This document shows, piece by piece, positions 1 to 10,341 of a stretch of 64,000 nt of DNA. Both the position numbers and the translations under genes were made by a program. The stretch spans positions 4,774,001-4,838,000 of the forward strand of contig NC_063013.1 in NCBI RefSeq assembly GCF_020509005.1, written 5' to 3'. The DNA is from Fulvia fulva. Lineage: Eukaryota; Ascomycota; Dothideomycetes; Mycosphaerellales; Mycosphaerellaceae. Numbering within the stretch: position 1 is the stretch's first letter; each line of letters opens with the position of its first letter. Under the pieces are notes generated by a model, which saw only the letters and a list, made by a program, of their open reading frames with translations, did not search any database and was not told the DNA's origin.

Positions 1-1639
1 GGGCGTGCAAAGACGCTCCGATCAATGCGTCGTGCGGCGGGCAAACAACCAGGCGATGGAGGCTCAGCAGGTTTCCAGCACAGGCTGCACAGCTCGTCCT
101 GCTGATGAAACAGCAGGCTGGCGGGCTTCGCGCTCTCCCGCTCGCTTGGGCCGGCGAATGGCGCGGGCTGCACGCTTCTTAAATTACAGCGGCCGCTAAG
201 GAAGTCAGTCTATGATGGGGAATCTCTGTTGGATCTCGATATCAGACAGCAATAGTGGTCGTCGTGGTGTGCATGTTCATCACATGTCCGTAAGAAGTCG
301 TGCAGCAAGTGTGCGCACCTCCCAGCCTGGGCGTGGGCGTATCGTCAGACGTCAGACGCCAGCCTCTGAGCCTCCTGTGCAAAGCGGGAGGGAGGAGCGA
401 TATGCCAAGTCGAAATCTACAGTAGCACTCTATCATGTGGCCAATCAGACACGAGGAAACATGGCCAAATGATCCTTGCTGCAAGGGTCGGAGCACTCGG
501 TGCAGGCGCCCATCATCTTTCTTCTGCTATAACATCATCATCATCAACATCATCATCAACATCATCATCACCATCACCTCCTCCCAGCCACCCCACTGAC
601 CGATACCTGATGAGCAGCTCACGAGCGACATATTCACCGATCGCTCATTCCTCGGAAGCTAATGGCGAGATCGAAACTGTCGTCGGACATGATAGCAGTA
701 CTGACGTGGGGCAAGGGATGTTACAGAATTAGAGAGCTGTCAAGACTACCTTCGCCTTGCTGAGATGGCAGGAGATGAGCCCTGGAGATTGGAGCCTTTC
801 AACATCTTATGCCAGGCATTGTTTGATATTCCGGACTGCACAGCGCTCGGACACCAAACCGGCAGCATGGAGCTTGCAGCACCTTCTATGCTGCTGATCT
901 GTACGAAAAGCTTTCGTCGTGAGCATCGTGCGAGAGATGGAAATTCTTCATCTTCAGTGCCATCGCCAGCTCCGGGATGGGCCTTGTGGGATGCGAGGCG
1001 TCTTATCGCTGACTTGTCTTGCCTGCTGAGGAAAGTGATCCAGAAATCGCCGGCCATGAGACCATCCACTCATCTTGCTTGATTGGGTGTCATCAGGTAC
1101 TGCTTCGGCTCTGCTCGAGTCAGATGGCAGATGGCTGTCGAAGTTGTTGATCTGATAAAGTCACATTCTCAAAATAGGCCGCGAGCACACAGTCTGGCTT
1201 ACCCACCCTCGCTGGTCTTTGGTTGCAGGAAGGAGCAAATAAGTCATTGGACTTCCCGCCATGCCCGTCTCAATACTCATACTGAGCAGAGACCAGGACC
1301 TCAGCCAATCTGCATTGGGGGCCACAGTTGTGACTTGGATCGATGGTATCACTCATTGCTAGATGCATTCACCCTTCAAATTCCCGCCGTACGTCACATG
1401 CTACTCGTTGCCACATGTGGCCTGGGCGGCACAATCGAGTGCGACGTCCACATGCGCTCTGTCTTGCTGGCTGATGCAAATGCTGCCACGGCGTCACTGT
1501 GGGTAATCTCCATAGTGAGCGGATCAACTGTCCAATAACATTGGCGATCAACAGCTGGCATCCATACGCTTCGTCGTCGTTGTTCGGCAACGAAAGCCAG
1601 CACGTGCCAGTGTTGGCGAGACCTCTCGGACTGTTCCGT
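1..1639. other. Left end, no supported gene
   Basis: Normal-composition sequence with only short overlapping open frames on both strands. None shows a recognisable domain, a plausible intron-joined extension or a codon pattern I would trust. It probably holds the upstream region of the DUF3431 gene that starts near 1640. A perfect 10-bp palindrome (AGCGGCCGCT) lies near 189-198 and a trinucleotide microsatellite at 532-580. Confidence 0.5.
532..580. repeat. CAT/AAC trinucleotide microsatellite
   Basis: An imperfect run of CAT units interrupted by CAA, about 49 bp long. It lies in non-coding sequence as far as I can see. Such runs are common slippage products; no function is implied. Confidence 0.85.
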
Positions 1640-2847
1640 ATGGAGAAAGTTGGGGAGGTCACCTACAACCCTCTAACAAGACATTCAAGGTGCGAATCGA
1701 TGCTCCAGGTCGCGCTAACCAGTACAATCATACAGTTTACAGCACATCGACCACTTCGGTCACTTTGGACTGCAGTCACTTGTGGTGCGATCTTATTCCT
1801 GTTGGCCGGAGCACATGCCATATTCTCACGGCAAAACGGGGGCGTACTTCGTTCACTGATGACTGTATCGAATGCCAGAGACAAATCAACTCCTCGAGTG
1901 GCGCTCGTAGTCGCTAGCCAACTACGTGATAACACAACATGGCTGAACGATGGCTTCCCAGTATGGCAGCAACACATCTATGTTACAGACGACCCTAATG
2001 CGAGCCTGGCCGTGCCTGCTAACAAGGGTCGAGAGGGCATGGTATATCTCACGTAAGTGATTGCTTCTAGAAATGTGAAACTCGTGCTAATCAACTGCAG
2101 GTACATCATAGATAATTACGAAAGCCTGTCGGACATTACCATCTTCTCACATGCCAACCGGTATCAGTGGCATAACGATGATCCGCTGTACGATGGCAAA
2201 ATGCTGCTTTCGCGACTCCAGCTGCCGTACGTACTCGAGCAGGGCTATGTCAGTCTTCGCTGTGTATGGACGCTCGGCTGTCCCATCGATCCGACCAGTC
2301 GAAGAAGCGCAAGCGCCTCCGCCAGCTTCGGATCCGGCCTCGGATGAAGCAAGAGCAGGTTCGTTCTTCAAGGCAGCATTCGAAGAACTATTTCCCGGGA
2401 CCCCAGTTCCTGAGGCTGTGGTTGTCACATGCTGCGCTCAGTTCGCAGTTACTGCCAACACAATTTGGCAAAGGTCCAGAGGCGACTATGAACGTTACCA
2501 AGCCTGGCTCGTAAATACCAATATGAATGATAATTTAAGTGGGATCATAATGGAATACTTGTGGCACAGTAAGTCAGATCTGCTCCACACATTTCCACTC
2601 ACTGACTTGTGTAGTAATCTTCGGTCAGAACACTGTCCACTGCCCTAGTGCTCAACAATGTTACTGCAAGTTGTATGGGCTATGTTCCCTCGATTGCGCG
2701 GAGCCTGGCGTGTGCGGTAACTACTACACATTGCCTTTGACCACGGCTTTTCCGGAGGGATGGCCAGAAGGCGGCTGGGAAGGTGAGCGGCGGAACCTGA
2801 CCGACCTACTACTCCAATATGATAGGCAATATCCGATAAATGCATGA
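1640..2847 (+). pseudogene. DUF3431-family membrane-anchored protein, frameshifted
   Basis: Three exons fit: 1640-2052, 2101-2568 and 2615-2847, with introns 2053-2100 (GTAAGT, CTAAT branch, CAG) and 2569-2614 (GTAAGT, CTGAC branch, TAG). The start at 1640 is chosen for a full N-terminus; ATG 1700 is the alternative. A hydrophobic segment (LWTAVTCGAILFLLAG) near the N-terminus suggests a signal anchor. Family blocks follow: VTDDPNA, NKGREGMVYLT, YQWHNDDP, LRCVWTLGCP, then AAFEELFPG, CCAQFAVT, and VHCPSAQQCYC after the second intron. LRCVWTLGCP and the rest of exon 2 are in different frames. Dropping one C from the CCC at 2282-2284 restores continuity and gives about 370 codons. DUF3431 is widespread in fungi with no assigned reaction; similarity to glycosyltransferase-like folds has been suggested but nothing here proves it. 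The frameshift may be real or an assembly error. Family call is firm, first exon start less so. Confidence 0.8.
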
Positions 2848-3308
2848 ACACCGACTTCAAGAGAGCGCTTTCGAGATGGTTGACACCGACATTGCTTGTT
2901 CCATACGCGTGCCTAAGCTTCCACGTCAGTGAGACATGCTGCATGGCCAGCACCGCGGTCAACAATTCATGTCTCCAAGAGCTTCGATAACGCGCTGGGT
3001 CCCGTCAAGCATCACCACGAAAAGGCCAGGTGTTCGCGTTGGTACGCTCAACTTCACTACAGCTGCCGTCACCTTCACGTGCTATGCAAGGCTTGGCTGC
3101 CTGGACTGCAGAGCTTTCAGCTCACTGTTCGCATTCACATGCTCAGCGTCACTGACGGTGGATCCGCGACACAACACCTACTTAAGGCTTTCCATCTCAC
3201 TTCTACCTTTTGCTTCGACATCCTCGAAACAAACACAACGACATCACCAACACCACCACGAACAGCATACGACCACACCGCACCTCCACCATCACGGCCG
3301 AACACACT
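2848..3308. other. Intergenic region upstream of the GTPase gene
   Basis: About 460 bp between the DUF3431 pseudogene stop and the ATG of the GTPase gene on the same strand. It holds CA-rich stretches (CACCAACACCACCACG and similar around 3240-3300) just before the ATG, as often seen in fungal 5' leaders. I see no TATA box or operator that I can defend. Confidence 0.4.
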
Positions 3309-6300
3309 ATGGCAGGTACCGACCAAGCTCCACCAGCCTCCACGGCAACACTGGACGACGCCATGTCTGTCGGCATCAAGCGTGGGCGAGAAGAGTCGCC
3401 GGAATCACTCTTCATGCCACAGGGCGGAGATAATGACGGCAGTGAAGAAGAACATGAGACCGAACAGGTACAGCTCGTCAGCGGGTACAGATCCAAGCGA
3501 CGAAAAACTGAGCGTGCAGACACTCCGAATACACTTCTCACTGCCCAAGCCGATGAGCAGGATGACCTCGGCACTGCTGAGATACGCGAAGTGGAGAGTC
3601 CATTCACTACCTACCACTTGGATATGGCCGATCTGGAAGCAAGTGGCAGCGAGCCAGTAGGTGACCTTGGCTTCCGAGAAGGCTACCCGGAGATCGCTGC
3701 ATATCATCATGCATTTCCGATCGTCGAGAAGAGAGTCACGGGCGTGTGTGACTTTCTGATCACGTGCATCGAGCAGTTGAGGGCTCTTGGCTGGTACGTT
3801 CACTGGAGGAAACTAGGCATCGGGCAGTGGCTCAGACTGCGATGGAGCGTGCGAGACATGCGCTGCACGTGGCGCTGTTCTCCACGATCCATACCACAGT
3901 CTGAGACACTGTCACGTCTTTCTCGAGTATAGCTAACACTCTTCTATTTGTAGGAAGGAAGACGACATCGAGCCGATCTACCAAGAGCTACAAGTCTGTC
4001 GCAAGCCGTCAGACACGTATCCATCCCCATCACTCGCAGCTTTCTTTGGGCCTACCGGCAAAGGCAAATCTTCCACCATGAACTCTGTTCTTGACGCTCT
4101 CAGAATCGCCTACGAGCACTCAGGCTCCAATCGCGGCACCTACATCACGCATGTATACATGGCTGCACCTGACACTCAGCCTCCTGGCCACGTAGCGAAG
4201 GTGTATTATCTCGACGAGCGAGGTGTCTCAGTACAGTTGCTGCGGCTCTGCGGCCATATAGTTAACCACCTCAACTTCGAGATGAGTTCCAAGGATGGCG
4301 ACGAAGACAGCGATGACGAATACGATGCCGGAGAAGACGTCTCAAGCTATGAGCAAAAGTATGACACCGCCCTGGAGTGCCTTCATGACGCATTGTGCAG
4401 CGAGGAGAAGTTCGCAACCCAGGACAAGGTAGCGAAATACTTTCGAGATGTTGTCAGAAAGTGCATCAAGTCCAAGGTGACGCTGGACGGTCAGGTCGCA
4501 ACCCTCATGGCGGACTTGTTGCCTAAGATCGAGGAGCTGCTCGCTTCACGCAAGACTGTTGCTTCCGTGGAGACGATCGAAGCCTTCGATGAACAAGCGT
4601 TCCAGCGTGAGTTGAAGCGCTGCACTCGAGCCGCGCGACCCAAGGACCTTGAGGCGTCGCCGTGGCCATTCGTCACCAAGGTCGAGATCTTTCTCAAGAT
4701 CGATGTGCTTCGAGACGGCGTCATTCCTGCAGACCTTCCTGGAGTCGGAGACAAGAATCAGCGTGTCGTGGAGAACGCTATCCGAGATCTGAAGCAGGCG
4801 GGCACAGTCTTGGCCTTTGCGGCGCATGATGACCGCTTGAAGGTCAACAAAGACCTCAAACTGCATCTAAGGACCTGTATCGATGCCGGGAAGATCAACA
4901 ACATTGTGCTTGTCCTGCCAAAGATCGATACGATGCGCGAGCTCACGGAATCGGAGCGCGACGACCTGACGGAGGAGGATCTCGCGGATGCAGTTGCAGC
5001 TGAGACTCGGCTTGAGGAGGTCAATGCTCAGCTCGAAACTGCAAACCGCGAGCAACGTGAATTCTCACGGAAAGGAGAATCAGAACGTTTCATGACCGGT
5101 CACGCTCGCTGCGCCGAGCTTGAACTGGAGTGCAAAGCTGCCGAGCGCTCAGTCCGCCAAGCTCACATCCCCGTCCGATGCAAGCGACTCAAGGAGGACG
5201 TGGCATCGTTGTTGAAGGAAATTGACAAAGGAAAGTGGGCGCCTGAGCTCAAAGTCTTCCCAATCTCGAACGAACAGTATCAGCTGCACCTCATGCCGGT
5301 GGATGGCAAGGCCCCTTTCCTCGACCTTGAGACTACGGGCATCCCGGCTCTCCGACGCTATCTGCTCACAGCTGCAGCCCTGGGCAAGTCTGAGCGCTTG
5401 GCACACCTTTGTTTGCAGAAGCTACCACTACTACTCAACGGAGCACATGGTGTCCTGACCAAATCACCGCTTGAGAGGAAGGATGCCCTGCGCAAGATCA
5501 TTGTGAAGACAGTGAACGGCGGGCAGAACGATGCGACAGACGTGAAGACCAGCATACTGGCAGAGTACGAACGCACGGTCATGGCCGGAATCGAGAAGAA
5601 ACTGGACCGGTGGTGCGTCGACGCTCTCATGCTCGTCACCAGAGGTGGTACCTGGGCGAAGATGCACGGTGGCACCTTCGGTGCTGTTTGCAATCGTCAA
5701 GGCTTCTTTAAGAGCAAGAAGGTCAGCACGCCGAATCACTTCAACCGCGTTATCTTCGAGATCGTGCAAGATGGGGTGGTCGAAGCTTTCGATGACTTCG
5801 GCGACAAGTACCGCGATGTTGTGTCGAACTTTCATTCTTCATTGAAGACCAAGCTCACCAAGCTGCAGAACAGCCTTACCGAAGGTAAGATGGTCAACTT
5901 GGGATCTTTCGAAGGCTTCATTAAGGGCACCCTGGCAGACATCCAGCAGCAGATGGACACCAAGTTCGAGAAGCTTGAGGAAATCATCGACCGCACACGC
6001 CGCAACATGATACTAGAACCGTCGACTCTCTACAAGCTTGAGAACAAAGAACTAGAAAAGCCAAACTTCATGGTCGAGGACGACGACGAGGACATCAGCC
6101 AGGATGAGGACGATGAGGATACCGAGCCCAGGATGCCAGTAAAGCGCCATCTCGTCGGCGCAGCCATGGTAAAGGTCTACGTCGACTGCTTGAGCAGCAC
6201 GAGATCTGACCCGGATCAGGGAGCGTCAGCCAAGGGTAAGCGCAAGAACAAAGGTACCAAGAAGAAGGGTCCGAAGATGAACATGCACAAGCTACGCCTT

Positions 6301-6678
6301 GAATCTATGCAGAACTCCTTCAGCAGCAAGCGGGAAAACGGCACTACCAATCCCGACAACGTCTTCCGTCGCATGGGTGCTCTAGCGAAGGGCAGACTCG
6401 AGGTGTACCTAGAAGAGTGGGCGACTGACTGCAACAACTTCATCCATAGTGGCTTGAAGAAGATCCTCACGAACTTCGACAAGCGCTTTCAGAAGACGGA
6501 GGTCAAGACGGAGAGCGACAAAGAGGCGGTGGCAATCTTCTTGGAGGCGCTGGAGAAGGCTAGTGAGGTCGTGGATGGGGAGCTGAAGGACCTTGTCGTG
6601 CAGTTCACTTCTGCTAAGAAGGAGGATAAGGTGGGAGATCTGGTGAGCATGTCGCAGGATATGTCCTTGCTTGGATGA
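3309..6678 (+). CDS. Large P-loop GTPase, SLIP-GC/dynamin-like, probably nuclear
   Basis: Two exons, 3309-3793 and 3954-6678, predict 1069 residues. The ATG at 3309 has A at -3 and G at +4. The intron junction is phase 2 and rebuilds a Trp codon. A P-loop GPTGKGKS lies at residues 194-201, a DLPG switch (G3-like) at 422-425, and PKID at 484-487 may serve as the G4 motif. These suggest a GTPase of the dynamin-like group; the closest known type I recall is the fungal family annotated as nuclear GTPase SLIP-GC. A basic cluster RSKRRK at 61-66 is a good nuclear localisation signal. A coiled coil spans about 498-568. An acidic stretch (about 870-888) precedes a Lys-rich patch (about 921-936) near the C-terminus. 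No membrane segment is seen. The reading frame is undamaged, unlike three of its neighbours. Its cellular role is unknown to me: SLIP-GC in mammals limits DNA breaks in B cells, but carrying that over to a fungus would be speculation. Confidence 0.75.
3794..3953 (+). other. Intron of the GTPase gene
   Basis: Donor GTACGT at 3794, branch-like GCTAAC at about 3930-3936, acceptor TTGTAG ending at 3953. Removing these 160 bp joins exon 1 (phase 2) to the frame that carries the P-loop. It is long for this group, where 50-70 bp is usual. Part of it is open in another frame, so a more complex splice pattern cannot be excluded. Confidence 0.65.
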
Positions 6679-7064
6679 AGCTGGGGCAAGAGGAGGACGA
6701 CGAGGTCACAACATGGTAGCAGGACCTCCTACATGCCAGACCGGCGCTGGTTGCTCAGTATGAGCTGAGTGCAGGGAGAGCGCGTTACGACGGTCGGCCA
6801 TAGAGCTTGGAGAAGCACAAGTAGTTTCTCTACCTGTTCCACCTCCACAATAACACACAGCATGCTCTGACTGACAGTCCCTGCACTCTACAATGCCGTG
6901 ACCCTTGCTTACTCAAGACAATGTTATCTCCCAGTTCACGACCGATATCCACGACGGCAGAGCCCCGCGTAGAGTTTGAGCTAGGCATCAGCTAAATGGC
7001 AGTGGAGCGGTTCATAGCGCTGTGCTATAGAGCTTGATGAAGCCCCGTCAGACCCACCACACTC
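6679..7064. other. Intergenic region between convergent genes
   Basis: About 390 bp between the stop of the GTPase gene (plus strand) and the stop of the F-box-like gene (minus strand). It should contain both 3' ends. I see no gene or clear polyadenylation signal. Confidence 0.5.
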
Positions 7065-7837
7065 TTACTCCTCCACCATGATGCGATACAACTTGCTGTC
7101 GCTGCAATCTTCTGCCGCCTCCTCCTCCACCAGAACGACCTTCAGCTTCCACTCTTCCTCCACGAGCTCGACAAAATTATTCTCGGGGCATCTGACACTC
7201 GTGCCAGACTTGCACGATGAATATTGGCAGTGATGCCCGAGTCTCGCTAGACCCTCCACATGAGTAGGAGGAGCCTCAATCCTGACCTTTATTCCACGCA
7301 CAAGGTTCCTGTTCGCAGGTCCAATGGCTCGGAGCCACCTGCCAGTGTTCTTGACGAGCCATCTTGTGCTACGGCAGATGGCGACATCGACTCGAGACTT
7401 GTAGTAGTATGGTAAGAGCTCGTGGCGTAGGGCGGCGCAGGCGCGCGTGATGGGTGGTTGGTGGTCGCCAGTGCAAGGCTTTCGGTTGGCTCCATACACT
7501 TCGGCATCCATTGAAGGTTTTCTGATGGCATATGAATCGATACGTGGGACTTCATCCACTGCCACTCTGCCAATTTTGCTCCAAAGCTCGGGTGGGAGGT
7601 CTAGGAGGCGGAAGGGCTTGTGGACGTCAGCAACTACCTCCTAAATCAGACGCTCCTTGGCGAAGCTGTTGTGGATCCTTCGAACACAAGAACCGAGCGT
7701 CGGCAGCGGTCTGATTTAGGAGGTAGGTCAGCAACAGGTCTCTGTGTCATCAATGTGGTGGATTTGGATACCTTTGACTGTGCTGAAGTGGTAGTCGCGC
7801 ATATAGCGTGATCTTCCGGTGCCATGATGGAAGTCAT
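7065..7837 (-). pseudogene. F-box-like protein gene split by a MITE
   Basis: Read on the minus strand from ATG 7837, the frame runs 37 codons to position 7727 and is then broken by a 93-bp inverted-repeat element (7634-7726) plus its 8-bp target duplication. Removing those 101 bp rejoins the frame exactly at a codon boundary, giving 223 residues up to the TAA at 7065. The rebuilt N-terminal part then has LLDLPPELWSKIG (LPPELW about 47-52), an F-box-like helix start. It is followed by ITRACAALRHELLPYYY, typical of the many small fungal F-box/2EXR-like proteins, and then by AIGPANRNLVRGIKV. An acidic Glu-rich C-terminus follows. Such proteins usually act as substrate adaptors, but no partner can be named. 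With the insertion in place, an in-frame TAG lies in the element, so the gene is presumably inactive. I could not find a splice pattern that removes the insertion in frame. Confidence 0.7.
7634..7726. mobile_element. 93-bp MITE with 18-bp perfect TIRs and 8-bp TSD
   Basis: The ends 7634-7651 (CTACCTCCTAAATCAGAC) and 7709-7726 are perfect inverted repeats of 18 bp. They are flanked by the direct repeat GTCAGCAA at 7626-7633 and 7727-7734. An 8-bp duplication is typical of hAT-superfamily elements, though other superfamilies also make 8-bp duplications. The internal 57 bp has no coding capacity, so it is a non-autonomous element. It interrupts the F-box-like gene after codon 37. The perfect TIRs and TSD point to a recent insertion. 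Confidence 0.9.
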
Positions 7838-7988
7838 GTTTGTTTGTAACATTTGCTGTCAAAGATGAGGTTCAAATTGCAGATCACAGAAAGGAAAATG
7901 CTTCTCGCACAGATCTCGACGCGTGAACCCGCTCCATCACATGCTCGCCAGCCAAGCCCTTCGCCCAACGCATACTCAGCGACTGTAT

Positions 7989-9098
7989 CTACACAAACGA
8001 CACCCCAAATCCCACCTCCTTCCTCGCAGCATCAGTATCGATATCCTTCCTCCCTGCCGTAACAAGAGCAGCAACTACTCCTGACAGCATGCACACCAGC
8101 GCGAGCACAGACAGTGTAATGATCACAAGTCTACGTCGGCGTCGACGGTACAGCCTCGCCTGGCATAGCTTGCTCTTAGACGTGATATGAACCGTGCTCC
8201 TGGGAGCAGCGGCAGTGTCGCTGTGCTCGTCCGACGATGGCCCCGGAGAAGGAAAGCCTCTGATGTTTAGCTTCTCGAGGTCGGATAGACCTCTTGATGT
8301 TGCGATGGGGATGGCGTTGAGACCCGTGGCAGGGTGAGATGGGGGGCTGATGTTCGTCTTCTCGAAGTCAGCTACAGAGGAGGCGGTGGAGGAGGCTGAT
8401 GGAAGATCTGTGCGGTGCGACTGTGGAGCTCCTGAGCATCGCAAATGAGTACATCGACGTCCAGTGCTTCCGTCAGGTTGATAAGGCGGACGTGCGGCTT
8501 CGGTGTATGCATCATAAATGCTTTCAATCGCTGAGCTTGTGATCGTTCCTGCGTACATTGGGCGTGTGGGAATGCCAGTCATGTCTTCGTGATATGTTGG
8601 GTATGGTGGCGTTGCGAAGTGGACACCAGGCGGCAAAGAGATGCCCAGTCCGATTGGTGAAGGTGTAAGTGCTGACGGCTGGTCAAATGGTTGTGGGCCC
8701 GGTATAGGCAGAGTGGTCGCTGGCTGATCACCCTCGACCAACGGAGGCTGCGCAGCGATCCAGTCTCTCAAGCCATCTCTCCAGTATGCATCTTCTTCGG
8801 CTTCTGGTAGTACTGGCATCGGATGCTCCTGGCGAGGAGGCGATCGAAGGTGATCTCCAGGCTCATCGAACGGCTCCCATGTGTTTGCATCTGCGTTTCG
8901 TGCGGCTTCAAGGTCGACGGCTGCCGGAGTTGGAGGCCCTACTCGTCCGCTTCTCCTGCTGAACGTTGAAATGCGCTTCGCCCAAGAACGAGACTTGTCG
9001 CCTTTAACAGAGTCGCGGAAGAGCAATCCAGTAGGTGGTCTGGTGGGCAGCTCCATGGTCGAAGCTGAGCTAGTAGTGGCCCAGCTCTCGTGCGCCAT
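7989..9098 (-). CDS. Hypothetical protein with a C-terminal transmembrane helix
   Basis: A 369-residue single-exon frame on the minus strand ending in TAG at 7989. I chose ATG 9098 (context CCAACATGGC) although the frame stays open upstream to 9629; the upstream part lacks a good start context. The protein is Pro/Ser/Thr rich and likely disordered for about 300 residues. It then has an Arg cluster (LYRRRRRRL) directly before one hydrophobic helix (about 323-347, LVIITLSVLALVCMLSGVVA) and a short 20-residue tail. The Arg cluster before the helix predicts a cytosolic N-terminus and a C-terminal tail anchored in a membrane. No conserved enzymatic domain is visible. I do not recognise the family. 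Confidence 0.6.
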   Translation of the reverse strand: MAHESWATTSSASTMELPTRPPTGLLFRDSVKGDKSRSWAKRISTFSRRSGRVGPPTPAAVDLEAARNADANTWEPFDEPGDHLRSPPRQEHPMPVLPEAEEDAYWRDGLRDWIAAQPPLVEGDQPATTLPIPGPQPFDQPSALTPSPIGLGISLPPGVHFATPPYPTYHEDMTGIPTRPMYAGTITSSAIESIYDAYTEAARPPYQPDGSTGRRCTHLRCSGAPQSHRTDLPSASSTASSVADFEKTNISPPSHPATGLNAIPIATSRGLSDLEKLNIRGFPSPGPSSDEHSDTAAAPRSTVHITSKSKLCQARLYRRRRRRLVIITLSVLALVCMLSGVVAALVTAGRKDIDTDAARKEVGFGVSFV

Positions 9099-9591
9099 GT
9101 TGGCGGATGTAGGTAACGACTGTGGCTTCGAAAATGCTGCTTGGAGTCCGACTGAAGAGGCGATAGAAGACTTCAACACTATGAACGGTAGGAAAAATCC
9201 CTGGCATGATCTAGTTGTCAGCGGGAACGCAGCAAACTCTTCGCTCTGCGGGTGAATGAAAGACAGTGCCAAGACACGTCTCACTGGGATTGAGTCTTGG
9301 TCAACTTTTCCCAAGCAAAGCGCCATAGCTCTGCGTGCTGAGTTTAGACAGTCTTGACAAGGTGAAACAGATATCACCACAGTTTGTCGCAGCAAATGGC
9401 CAGGCGGACGATCGATCCTCAATGCATGTTTTGCGGCGGCATGCAGGACCCTCTCCTGATTCTGGTGGGATATAATGACATATGTCGGAAAGAGCAGGTG
9501 ATGCTCAACTTCAGGTATCGGTTGAATGCTGAGTTTGGCGAATCTATCATCTGTTGTGTTCTCTAACCTATATGTGATTCTGGTAGAATGT
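9099..9591. other. Intergenic region upstream of the membrane-protein gene
   Basis: About 490 bp between the membrane-protein start and the hydrolase stop, both genes being on the minus strand. The membrane-protein frame happens to stay open through it. I see no independent gene here. Confidence 0.4.
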
Positions 9592-10341
9592 TTACATCGA
9601 CGCCTGCGCTCGAATCCACTGCTCATCATTAGCCCTCACATGTGTCTTCAAGAACTCAATAAGCCGTGCTTGATGCTCATCTGACTTCGGTATGTCATGA
9701 CCGCCTTCATGTAACAGCATATCGGAGTTCTTGCAAACACGAATGAAGGCTTCACTGCGCTCGCTTCGCACAAGCGCGTCCAGCTTTCCAATGACATGCA
9801 ACATGGGCATATCAATGCCAGGCTCATACAAGCCATCATACTGCGGGAACCTGGCTCTGAAGCCAGAAAAGATCACTCCAGCCATTGGAGGCGAGAGCTT
9901 GGCAGGGAGATGTTTGCGCAGAGCATGGCCGCTCAATTTCTCCTGCATCAAGGCGCACAGCATCCCCGCAAAGCAGGCGCCCTGCGAGAAGCCTCAGATG
10001 GCGTGCACCGGCCCGGTGTCTTGGATGTAGCTGCTTATGTAGTCCAGAGATTTCTCCAGACCATAAAAACCGCCAGCCTCTGCATCATTCCAGTGCCCAT
10101 CTCGCGCGAACCACCACGCCCGGTGTCCGGAAGAGGAGAGAGTGTTGACCATGTCTGACCAAGCTTGATTGCCAGGTGTGTCCATGTCCATTTGTTGCTT
10201 GACGTTCACGACGTGCGGACCGTCGGGAAAGAGGAAGTCGTATTGTGGCAGAGCTTTGGTGATGCGGCGCACCTGATGGGCGTGCACCTGGCCATTCGAT
10301 GTGAAGCCATGCAGACACAGCACGCGCAGTCTAGAGGTCAT
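9592..10341 (-). pseudogene. FSH1-family serine hydrolase with an in-frame stop
   Basis: A single minus-strand frame of 250 codons from ATG 10341 to the stop at 9592. N-terminal RVLCLHGFTSNG is the start signature of the FSH1/DUF341 alpha/beta hydrolases. The nucleophile elbow is GFSQG with Ser at codon 119. Asp (GKLDAL, codon 188) and His (GGHDIP, codon 215) complete a visible catalytic triad. The only lesion is TGA at codon 116 (9994-9996), one codon before the Gly of the elbow, where many family members have a hydrophobic or aromatic residue. A TGG-to-TGA change explains it. The truncated product would lack every catalytic residue. The change is in a GpG context, so it is not the CpA-type RIP seen in the adjacent block. 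Known members act on esters or belong to metabolite clusters; the substrate here is unknown. Confidence 0.8.

Noticed and set aside
1083..1538. Open frame of 151 codons upstream of the DUF3431 gene
   Set aside because: No recognisable domain, an equally open opposite strand, and no intron-joined extension. Treated as chance.
7626..7734. MITE acting as a spliced intron that keeps the F-box-like gene alive
   Set aside because: Minus-strand GT...AG choices using the TSD copies leave the frame one base off, and no other good donor is visible.
9099..9629. N-terminal extension of the membrane protein to 9629
   Set aside because: The frame is open, but ATG 9098 has a far better start context and the extension has no conserved feature.
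9994..9996. TGA as selenocysteine or as a RIP mutation in the FSH1 gene
   Set aside because: Ascomycetes lack the selenocysteine system, and TGG to TGA is a change in GpG context rather than TpG.
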